From Deuterostichococcus epilithicus (lineage: Eukaryota > Chlorophyta > Trebouxiophyceae > Prasiolales > Stichococcaceae): DNA of 64,000 nt. A program made the position numbers and the translations under genes. Below the pieces are notes generated by a model. It worked only from the letters and a program-made list of their open reading frames with translations, ran no database searches and was not told the origin of the DNA. Positions within the stretch are counted from its first letter, which is position 1; every line of letters starts with the position of its first letter. The stretch covers positions 434,001 to 498,000 of the forward strand of contig JAVTLE010000015.1 of assembly GCA_033439295.1 (NCBI GenBank), given 5' to 3'. Positions 24,569-35,200 of the stretch are shown piece by piece.

Positions 24569-27369
24569 ATGTCATCTCTGCATGGCGAAGCGCTGCACAA
24601 TGCCACGGCGGCACTGCGGAATACCAGCATGCACATGGAGGGGTTGTCACGGAACGCAACGAGAGGCCACGCCGCACATAGAAATATGACGACAGCAGAG
24701 GAGGACGGGCCTGAGAATGTGGGGCAGGCCGTCGCAATATTTTACTGCGTGTTGGTGAGGCATTGCCTGTGCCGAAGCATGTCTCAGCGGATGCTGTAGG
24801 ATTGGCTGTCTCTGGGATCGAACATCGCATACTTCATCCATTCTCAGGCGGTCATGATCGGCAGCCAGAGCGCGCTGCTGTGGTGGAAGCGGCGGCACAA
24901 ACGCTCCTATGAGGGGGTGAGTCTGGCGACTTTACACAACATGAATTCAAATCCCTGTCGACCTTGACTGCACCGCAGGGTCACACAGTAGTACGGCCCT
25001 CTGTGCCACGCAACGCAATCAGTCGATGCCGGTGTGCTTACACATGCCCTGGCGTTCAGGTGACGCTACTTGGGCTGTGGCTGTTCCCGGCCATCATCGC
25101 CTTCCATCTGGCCTTCTGGCGCTTCTGCCTCGTCTGGGCCGCCTACACGGGCGTGACCGCCTACTTCTTGTCGCTGTGCGTCAACCGGCGGCAGCTCGAC
25201 CGGACCACGCCAAAGCGGGTACAAGTCGTATCTGCACCTCTACAATCGAGTTTTGCACGGTATCGCACCCAGCATCACCCAGGCTGTGGGCATTGAACCC
25301 TCGAAGATCCCATGCGTGAACTGTTGGCGCGCACAAGCTCAGTTTCGCAGCTGTGATGTGCATCCGTGTGATCCGCATGGCCCCGCCAATGCAGGTGTAT
25401 GCCTGGTTTCTGGGCAGCCACAAGGTGAGACGAATTTTTTACTACAACACCACACGCTCGTAGAATCTCGCTTGCCTCCCGCTGAGCCTCGCCAGCCAAT
25501 CCCAATCATCGCACCCTCTGCAGCGTGCGGATTCGGAGCTTCGGATCCATAGCTAGCTCCATGCCAACACCAGCAATGCATGCACTGCGCGACAACAGGT
25601 CAGCGTGTGCCTGGGCGCGGCGGGATATGTACTGGTAGTGGCGGAGGTCTTTGGGGCAGGGCCCCTGCTGCGGCTGGCTCGCGTGCCGCAGGCCGCCTCG
25701 CTGCTGCTGCTCTGGTATGGCCTCTACTTTGGCGTCCTGGGCCGCGACTTTGCGGAGGTGGCGTCAGATCGCATGGTGAGCTGCTTGGCTTCCCAACCTG
25801 CGATGCGAGAGTCCGTCCGGTCTGGCTTGGTTGCACTGGTGGCTCTGCGGCTTAATTTAAGGTGGTGCGGGACGCACTGCGAGGTGGCCGCTCGATGTAA
25901 GATGCAGCCAACCTGATACCTGCGATCCACCACCAGCCTGCCGCATGGTGCCTGTGGCAGCTGGGCCGAGCGGGAGGGCCATGCAGCGTTTGGTCTTGCT
26001 TCCAGTGAGGGTGACTGGGGTTGCTACTGGGAGCAAAGCATTCGCAGCAGATCTGTGTGATCGGGCACCTCTAAACGACCTGGTGCAAACCCTCTGTACA
26101 GGCCGCGGTCATGGGCAATGCCCGCCGGATTTCTGTGTCGCTTTCAAACTGCGGCATCTGCAATTCCGAGGTAGGAAGAACATGCGCTGTCAGTACATCA
26201 TCTATACTCGTGATCAATCTAATTGTGTCCTTCAGTTTTTCTCTTTATATCTGCAAGCCGGTTCAATGATACATGGTCCATCTGCGCACAGCTGAGTGAC
26301 CACCGAAGTCACCTCAGTGGCGGCGGCGGCGGTGGCGCCGCCGTCGACCCCAATGCGAGCGTGCAGCTCGCCTGCAAACACCTGTTCCATCCTTTGTGTA
26401 TCAGAGGATGGACGCTCGTGGGTGCGTCGAGCCCGATTCACACCCGCCATGGCCAGTTATCCACAAATAGTGCTTAAAAGCAGCGTAAGGCCTGCCTTCC
26501 CGAGGCGACAGCAGGTACCTCGTGTGCTTGAGACCCTTCTTCTCGGCTGGCGCGACAGGGAAGAAGTCGGTGTGCCCGGTGTGCCTTGAGAAGGTGGGAT
26601 CTGGGACATTGTACGCACATGCAATATGCCTGTTAAGTTCAATGCCAACCGATTATGATGCGGGCACAGTTGCAGACGCTGACATGGGTGCGCATGTTCA
26701 CCAAATAGGTGGACCTACGTCACCTTTTTGCCGACAGGCCGTGGGAGACGCGGAATCTCACGTGGTGCGCTTCCGACTTCAACCATCGTGCCGCGCTCTG
26801 CCGAGTATATACGTTTGCCGGAGATGCCTGGCCTGTGCATTTGAGGAGCTGCACAACCCCAGCCTCAAATGCGTTTTTGGTCGCCATGCTCGAGCCCAAA
26901 GCGCAGCCTGGTTTGGGTTTGGTTGGCAACCAGTATGCTTGACCTGGCTTTGCTGTTGCGCTGCTGACGCCTGAGGTTGTATGTGGCGGACAGGGTGCAG
27001 ATGCTGGATGCGCTTCGGTATTTCATCGTCTGGAATCCGCTTCTCCTAGTAGGTGCGCCGCATGCAGCTGTGAGATTGCCGCAGCCGCTATGGCAGCAGT
27101 CTTAGTCGATGTTCAAGTATCGGTGCTTGCCGGGTCACAGCGGCATTCGCAGGTCACCGCAAGCCGGCACTGCCTATGCAGGCGTGCACTTCGTGCTGAA
27201 GGAGCTGGGCATCCAGCCGCATCCGCACGGGCAGCCCAATCTCCACGGCTTGAACGGGACGCTGGCGGATGGGACGCTGGGGAACGGCACATTGTTAGGA
27301 AACGGCACTGCTGCAGGGCTGCATCTGGTGGGCTGGCACAACGGAACAAACCTCACAGCCGCGCTGTGA
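24569..27369 (+). CDS. RNF121: RNF121/RNF175-like multipass membrane RING E3 ubiquitin ligase
   Basis: Animal RNF121 is an ER/Golgi membrane E3 linked to protein quality control. Eleven exons close to 385 residues: 24569-24754, 24848-24916, 25060-25218, 25395-25424, 25599-25775, 26102-26170, 26292-26421, 26559-26593, 26709-26764, 26994-27052, 27182-27369. Membrane segments are visible around AVAIFYCVLAVMI, LLGLWLFPAIIAFHLAFW, AAYTGVTAYFLSL, LGAAGYVLVVAEVFG and LLLLWYGLYFGVLGRDFAE, the last a strong family signature. The RING follows: CGIC, ACKHLFHPLCIRGWTLVGKK, CPVC, then VDLRHLFADRPWE and the C-terminal hydrophobic LRYFIVWNPLLLVG. Both protein ends carry clusters of Asn-X-Ser/Thr sequons, four in the first 41 residues and five in the last 40, which I have not seen described for this family. 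The exon 9 to 10 join is the least certain; an acceptor at 26975 would give LYVADRVQML instead. Confidence 0.92.
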
Positions 27370-28041
27370 ACCAAACACCCAGCGAACCCGGGAATCCACA
27401 TTAGTCAAATTTCAGCCCAGCGTGGCGCCGCTCGGGCCATCGAGCAGTGTAAAATTACACCAGCTGGTGTGGCGGCTGATGATTCGGACGTTCGATTGCG
27501 CTCCGGATTACTGGTGTGTAGCATTAGAAGCCAGGCAACGCCGCTATCTCAAGCCTGAGGTAAAGCACGAGTAGTGCAAGGAGCGGCGGCAGCTACGCAC
27601 GATTACCACGATTACCACTCGATCTCATCTCGTATCCAGATTTATTGTCCTCTCGAGAGGACGCCTTTCTCCAGGTCACACTGAGAGGGGAACATGTTTG
27701 TCATCACTAGCGAAATTGCGAGCGACATCATATTCAAATCCATTTTTGCGTGAATGATGGTATTGATGACTTACACGGCATATCACTATGTGAGGTCCAA
27801 CAGCTTCATCAGTTGTTCGTGCATCCGCTGTGCATGTTTCGATACATGAGGAAAGATCTCAATCTAAATTTTAAACAGATTGAAATTTGATTGACTGTAA
27901 ACCACCAGCGGCAATGTGCCGTTATAAATCACACTCTGGCGGCGCGGTTGATTGCAATCCCCTTTTATGACTCGTGATAATGAAGGGCAGTTGGGAGGCG
28001 GTTCGGAGGCAAGACGTCTTCAAGGTCACACGTTGTGCTTC
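27370..28041. other. Convergent spacer with AT-rich island
   Basis: Between RNF121 and the ADH, composition shifts from GC-rich to AT-rich (about 27640-27990). A small inverted repeat, tcaatct...agattga, sits near 27859-27883. TGTAA occurs at 27448-27452 on plus (for RNF121) and TGTAA on minus at 27771-27775 (for the ADH). No coding exon is seen. Confidence 0.5.
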
Positions 28042-31000
28042 TTAGCCGATCATAGATCCTTGCACGTCAATCACGAATCTGTAGTGAACATCGCTCTTTA
28101 GCATCCTCTGCATGGCCTGCGAACACAATCCAAACAGTTCATGAGCGTGGTTCCAGGTACTATTGAAGCTTGTTAGCAATGACAGGACAGCGAGCGAATT
28201 GTGAACAAGTCGAAATGTCGTGTCTGCCGCACCTCGTTGAGGTATGACGCAGGAATCTCCTCAATCTGTGAAACAGCAAATCGATGTCAATGTTGGCACT
28301 CCGGTAGAACAACTGCCAGCAGATAGTTGACTCAACTACCAGCAAGCAGTTGACGACAGCAGCAGTGACGACAGTCCGTGATGGGATCAAGCAAAAAAGT
28401 GTCAGCCAACTCACGTCCGAGGTGATGTTGTGCTTCCCACAGAAGTCCAGCATTTCCTGCAACCAAAGCATCCATTGTGGGTCTCCTCCATCGAAGGCCT
28501 CTGAAGCAGCAAGATACATTTGATGCACCCTGCCGAAAGCCACAGTGCTCCTCGCCTTCGAGTAGCTCACCTGCGTCTCCTTGATGCCGCCGATCAGGCT
28601 GCCGCCCACCAGCTTGCGCCTGCGTGGTGAGATGAGCCATGAAGATAATCGTGCTGGGGGAATGCGACAGGCTACGTCCTGTTCACCGTAGGAAAGACAC
28701 AGCTGAAAGGCCCGAGACATGTAAGTTTGAGAAAATGCAAGGAGGAACAACTATTGAGAGTTTGCATCCCTTGCGGGAAACACCGAGCCGGACTGCACAA
28801 GATGCGCTTGCGCCGGCACTGTGCCGGCTAGTGTTGCAGTATGGTAGCCATCAGCGGAGCCTTGTCAATTGCCGAGTGAACCACACACCCGAAGATGAGG
28901 GCACTGGTCGGCAGCTGCAGCGGCTCCGGCGGCACGCCGACAGTGACAAGCTTGCCGTCCAACTTCAGCAGCGCCTGTTGAAAAAGACCAGGCAAACATC
29001 AATACGCTCAGGCGCCCCTGGCTACCCTCCCCTTGTGCTGCACGATGCGCAAACCGGTTGGAAACCCTCAAGAGGCCGCGCCTACAGCACAACAGACTTT
29101 GCGTGCTAGCCATCCGCCAGAGCTTGCTCATGCAGTGCACCCTCCGCTCCGGTATAAACCTCACCAGGTAGTCGGGCAGCGGGTGGTTGGCGGACACGGT
29201 GTCGATGATGCCGTCCAGGCTGTTGGCGATCTTCCCCATCTGCTCCTTGTCCTTGGACACAACGAAGTGGTCGGCGCCGAGCCGGCTGGTCGCCTCCTGC
29301 CGCTTCTTCTCGCTGGTCGACAGCACCGTGACCTCCAGGCCCATGGCCTTGCCGATCTTGACCGCCCTGCGTCGCAAGTGCAAGCACAGGGGTCAGCACT
29401 AGAATTTTTTTCTGGTCCGAGGCTGGCAGCGCCGCAGTCGTCCCTGCCTGGACGACAGTGAGCACCACCCGTCAGCGAGCAGCACAGTCGCAGGCCTGGC
29501 AAGTGACCATCAAGCAGAAGGTGCACGACGCAGGGACGCCTTGCAGAAGGCCGCCACGAAGCAAGAGGTGCGCCTCCGGCAACACTCACATGTGGCCCAG
29601 GCCGCCAAGGCCGATGACGCCCAGCTTCATGCCGGGCTTGTCGAGGCCGTAGTGCCGCAGCGGCGAGTACACCGTGATGCCGGCGCACAGCAGGGGCGCG
29701 GCGCCCGCGAGGCTGATGTTATCCGGCACGTGCAGCGCAAAGTCGGCGTTGACCACCAGGTGGCTCGAGTAGCCGCCCTGCGGTTCGTTTCAGGGTCATT
29801 AGGGGGGTTCAGGATGTTGCCGGGCATCACCAACAGCATGGTGCGGCCTGCCGCCCGGGCAGGATCCTGGGGCTGTCCCGTCACGCACAGGGGCATCACC
29901 ACAGCGCAGAACTTGTTGCCACCTCAAATGGTGGCCGCAGCCCTGTTGTTGCTGCTTGACCGCTGCCGACCATTCGCTGCAGACCACAGTTGATCGGTCG
30001 GAGCGTAGTACACTTGAGATATTGGCCGATTCGAAGCCCACCTTGGTGGTGGCATCCGTGCCGGGCTCGGGGGAGTTGTAGGTGAAGGTGCAGGGGCCGT
30101 CGCAAAACTGCTCTGCGTCAGCCTTGCACTGCGGGCACTCGCGGCAGGAGTCCACCATGCAGCCGACGCCCGCGCGGTCGCCGACCTGCGGATGTTGGTG
30201 GACACGGGGAGTCATGCGAAAACGGCCACGGCAAGATGCAGTTGGGCAAAGGTGCCCACAGGCTGCACGAGAGAGCAAACGAACTGAGCGCAGTGCACTG
30301 GGTGTGCAGCAGTGTGTGAATACCGTAGGCAGTGCTGCGCACAGACACAAGCGCATGGAAAAGCGCCTCGCCTTGAAGTTCTTCACGGCGGCGCCAACCT
30401 CCGTGACGATGCCGGTGATCTCGTGTCCCGGCACGCACGGGAACTTCGTGTTCTTCCACCTGTCGAGGCAGTGTGCAGCAGGCATCGCACGATTCTGACA
30501 TCCGCACTGGGCTGTTCCGGCAGCAAGTCAAATGGTGGGCAGAGCCCGACACGATGTCCCTGTCCTGACGCCCGGCCCAGACATTGCGAGCGCGAGCGCC
30601 ATTGACTGCAAGAGTGTGGGGTTGACTGCAGGAGTGTGTTATTGCAAGAGCCGATGCGGAGCTCACTCGTTGAGAACCTGGTGCAGGTCCGAGTGGCAGA
30701 TGCCGCAGTGCGCGACCTGCAGGACACAAGCAGCATCGACTGAGCGCCCTCACAGTCATTGTGCAGCCCTCTGGCTGCCACCTGCCATCAAGGCGCAGTA
30801 CAGTGACATGCAGATGCCACCGCGTGACGAAGGTGGCACTGCGGCTCACGCACACTAGACCGCACTGGTCACATATGTCGGCATACCTGGATGTGGATGT
30901 CGTTGGGTCCAGGCGTGCGGCGCGTGAAGACGTGAGGCGCCAGCTTGCCCTGCTCGTCAGCCGCCGCCATGCCCAGGGCGCGGCTGCCCTGCTTGTGGTC

Positions 31001-31862
31001 CTGCGCCTGCTCCACGCCCTCGAAGTCGGGCGTCGCGGGCGCCTTGAAGGCGGCCACGATCTTGTCCCAAGACACCTCGCCTGCACAGTCATGGAGATGG
31101 ACAGGCAGGTTAGCGCCGTATCCCTGTGGCATCCATACCAAGGCTTCCACAGGTCGCACTTTCACAGGTCGCACCGCAGGCCCGAGTGCAGCTAGGTACA
31201 GGGCGCGCTCCCCAAAGGTGTAGCTATGACTAATTGTGTGCATGGCAGTGTGCAAGGGCGCAGCACCGAGGCTCTGAGGTAGCAGGCTGCTGGAACTTGA
31301 CGCAGAGCAGGCTCGTATGTTGTGTGCATGGTGGTGCAAGGATCGCCTGAAGGGCTGCGAACGCACCACTGCTGGTGGCAATCTCCTCAGCCGCCTTGGC
31401 GTTGCCATATTTCTTCGCCAGCGTCAGCAGCTCATCCTGCAAGCCAAGCATTTCAGCTCAAGTTGCAAAGCCGCAGCTCGCACAAATCCAAGCGACAGGA
31501 CGACGAAGGGTGTCATGAGGGTGTCATGCATCGCAGTACGTCACTAGATGCAGCCCGTGGTACCAAGTGACGAAGCTCAGGCCCTCACGCAAAAGATCAT
31601 GAAGCTAGTGATGACTGCTTGCCAGGCAGCAGCGAGCTGGAGCCGCTGGTCGTAGTCGCACGGAAGCCGAAAGTAGATGACCACTGATGCGGCCGTGACA
31701 AAACTTCAGCTGGCGCTCGGAATCTTGTGCCGGTGGATCGGAACAAAAACTCCTCACCTGGTTCAGGCCGCTACTTTGGTGCGTCGCCTGTTTGAACAGG
31801 GCGAAGGCGCGAGGGTCCTGCGCAATCTGGTCCTTCGTGGGCTGCGCGACATTCAGCGTCAT
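28042..31862 (-). CDS. CAD: Cinnamyl-alcohol-dehydrogenase-type zinc ADH with N-terminal extension
   Basis: Zinc-dependent medium-chain dehydrogenase, normally NADP(H)-linked, interconverting aldehydes and primary alcohols. In algae, which lack lignin, the substrate is unknown. Thirteen exons close to 441 residues: 31862-31758, 31436-31367, 31080-30887, 30716-30667, 30459-30372, 30185-30042, 29777-29590, 29366-29165, 28974-28889, 28619-28571, 28456-28415, 28265-28233, 28116-28042. Catalytic zinc site: HCGICHSDLHQV (Cys near 127) and PGHEITG (His near 152). Structural zinc site: four Cys in SCRECPQCKADAEQFC. Coenzyme fold: GVIGLGGLGHMAVKIGKAMG, then TVLSTSEKKRQEA; the Ser after the strand favours NADP over NAD (inference). 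The C-terminus VHYRFVIDV is typical of CAD. An extra segment of about 90 residues (MTLNVAQPTKDQIAQDPRAF...) precedes the enzyme; I do not recognise it. Intron 5 seems to have a GC donor (AAG|GCGAGG at 30371). Confidence 0.95.
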
Positions 31863-32251
31863 GTTGGCGTTTGCTTGGTCCGTTGGTGGAAGCTGTAAGT
31901 TGCAAAAGTTTCAGAGGTCAAGGCAGAGATTGCGTTGCAGGAGGGAGTTTGTGCGGAAGTTTCTGCATCAAATTCGTTTTTCTAGCGTAATAGCGACGAT
32001 GTGTAATAGTTGGCCCCCTCGGGATTGAAGAGTTGTCGCGTCCCAGATGACTGGGGGCCCTCATATAACACATACAATATACATGCACAATGGCAGCACT
32101 GGTGAACAGGCACTACCTTGCCCATAGAGCCGTTTGAGAGACTAGGCGTTGTCCCATTGTCTACCGTTCAAATGTCCTGGCCACGAACTCAAGGCACGGC
32201 CCGGTCAACACGCGCTGCCGCCGGCGTTGGCTCCTGCTGTCCCCAGCCGCG
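31863..32251. promoter_or_regulatory. Head-to-tail spacer, SEC8 end to ADH start
   Basis: SEC8 ends and the ADH begins on the same strand about 390 bp apart, so SEC8 3' sequences and the ADH promoter share this stretch. No distinct element is recognised. Confidence 0.4.
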
Positions 32252-35200
32252 TCAGGAGATGCGCATGTTTCGGAACGCGTTGAGGCCCCCAGCGGAGGGC
32301 CGGGAGCCGCCGGGCGCGACGATGCGCTGCAGCTGCGACCGGTGCTCGCTGGTGACATAGCGATCAGGCACCGACACCTGCGTGATGCAGCACCAGCAGT
32401 TGCCATGTAGGCGGGGCAGCAGGCAAAGCGCCTGTGCCACAATGTGGGCAGCTTGTCAGCCGTGCGTCGGAATCATTCGGCCGGCCCGATGCTGCGCACG
32501 CCTCAGCCTCGACAAGGGAGCAGGCACGTGAAAGTGTGGTGTTGACAACCGTTGACACACGGGGCTGCCGCACGCAGAGACGAAGCCCCGGCGCCACTGA
32601 ACGGCGTGTGCTCAGCCGGACAGTCAGGCGTCAATGCGCAGCAGGAGGTTCAGGCAGGCGTCGGGCAACCGCACTGCCCTGGCACACGGCACGCTGCACC
32701 AGTCAGTCGACCCATCACAGCCTGGCGATGCCGCCTATCATGCGCAAGGTGCACCAACAGCTTGACGCTGCGCCGTGCTCGACATCACTTCACATCACTC
32801 CACATCAGCGAACACCTGCAGCAAGGCGAGGTACTCTGAGGGCGTGAAGCGCCCGGGCCGGTCCGCGGCCACCTTGACCAGGCTGTCCGCCGAGTAGGTC
32901 AGAAGGGTGTAGTAGGTGCGGGCGCGCTCGAAGACGCGCACGGCCTCGGGCCGGAACTGGCCGCCGGCCGCGCCCGCCGCCGCGAGGCCCGGCTGCAGCA
33001 CCGTCAGCTGGCGCACCATGCGCGCGACGCCCGCCTCGTTGATCGCCTGTAGAGTGATGAGAAACAACGGGCAGTGTGCAGGCGGGCTGGGCGGGGCTTG
33101 GGTGGGAACGCACGCCTATGTTTCATGGCGTGACACAGGTGTTCAGCCTGCGCTCAGCCGGTACGGCTGCGGTGCCACAGCCGGTGCTGCAGCCCCTCGT
33201 CCAGAATCCACATGCGGCAGCGCGCCAGCTGCAGCAAGTGGGCGGTTGACGGCGTGCTTCAACACGGCTGACGTCCCAGTCAGGTGCCACAGCTGACAGG
33301 AGCCTGAGCTGGTCAGCTCAAGAACAGGCTGCGCAACGGCTGAGCATCAGGAGAGGCGCCGCATCTTAGAGTACGTAGATGAACCCCAGAACTGTGCTGC
33401 CGCTGGACAGCCCACCTTGAGCTCGGGCAGCAGCCACATGACGAGGCGGGCCGCCTGCGCCGCCAGCGACCCAAACACGTAGGCGCGCTTGCTGGGCGGG
33501 AGGTAGGGGCTCAGCTCCTCCTCGGCCCGCGTCGCCGCCCTGCAGCGCAGAATCAGAACACACAAGGTAGCACAACATGGGTTGGGACCGAGAGCTGGGA
33601 AGCGAAGGCATCGAAAATCGCGCATGCAGCTGGAGTTCATGCCTCGCGGCCTGCGGCGGCCCCCCGGGGCGGAGGTCGCTGCCAGTGGAAGACTCCACGC
33701 ACACCAGGGCGAGTGGGAGAGGGGTCCGAATGCTGTTTGTCAGCCCCAGGCGGCGACTGCTGTTCCCGCTTCAGCACCCATGGCGGGGCCTGGCCAACAC
33801 GACAGCACACCTCCACCCACCCACGGCAACTCCCTCATGTACCATTTTTTTCGCCGTGTTCAAGCTTACAACAGCGCACCTGGAGAAGGCACCAATGCAG
33901 TCATCCACCTCGGCCGCTTCACCAGCATCGCACACGTATGACGACTTGGCCAGGTCCTGCGCCCAGGACGCCCACAGGGTCCCCAGCAACCTCACGCAGC
34001 AATTCAGCTAAAAGTTTGCGAGGTCTATGCCGGTGACGGGTTGCACATCGCGGGCTGCAGGCACGCATACACGGGGAGTCTGCCCCTTCCTGAACAGCGG
34101 GCCTCAGCCCTCATACCTGCTGCACGTCAGGATGCCCTACTTTATGGAGAGAAGCCCTACCTGGAGGTAGAACACCAGCAGTAGGGTAAGCTCCAGGCGC
34201 AGCGCGCGGACAGCAGTGCCGGCGGCGGCGCGAAAGCGGTCCAGCAGGTGCGCCAGGCCCTCCGTCAGGCCGGTGCCCTCTCCGCCGCGGCCCCGCCCCA
34301 GGTAGCCCGCCTGCGGGGCGGCAGGATGGGGGTGAACAGTGTTGCGCCTGGTGGACGCTGCTGCTGCTGCTGCTGCTGCTGCCATGTGCGCTGCTGGCCG
34401 TCGGCAGGTGCTCGCAGCAGGGTGTCCGGCTTGTGGCAAGTGCGATGCTCGGGCAACGCCTGCTCAGACGATGCAGACGCACTGCAGCAGAGGACTGCGC
34501 TGCTGCCGACACTCCTGATTGGGTAGCCCAGACTGCATGGCATGGAAATGTGGAGCGCCAGATTGTTGCGGCATTGGCAGGTAAACGCATTCCGTCTGGG
34601 CGAACGCACGCCTCTTATCAACTCAATTCCAGGCTGTTGTCCAGGTGACGGCGGCCGCCCGAAGCGCATGATCGGGTCAGACTTTCCAGAGAGTGGATTC
34701 CTCGAAAATCGGCCCAACACGAGACTCTTCAGGAGCCTCACCCCCATGCTGCTGTTGTCCTGGTGCCGGCGGTTGCCGAAGCGCACGATTGCATCCGCCA
34801 CAAAGTCCAACGAGTCGGACAGCGCCCCCAGAGCCGCGAGGCGCGGCGAGCCGTCGCCGCCGAGGCTGAGCAGCGCCTCGGGCGCGACGCCGCGCTCCTG
34901 CAGCAGCCGCGCCAGCACTTCTGCTTCCGCAGCGTCGCCGCCGCCCGCGAATCCTGCGGATGAGCAACCTCACCGTCGTTTGAAAGTGTGTGGTGCCACA
35001 CCCTCCGCTCCTGCGGCAGTCGCGCCGGCACCTCCGCCCCGGCAGCGTCGCCACCGCCCATGCACAGCAATGGGAAATGGCTTCAGCACTGTCACCTGGG
35101 CACACATCTGGCAGGCATGCGCAAGCGTCATGGCAGAAGTGTTTGGCGCCCAGAGGCGCCCAGGTGCGCCAGAGGCGCCCAGGTGCGCCAGAGGCGCCCG

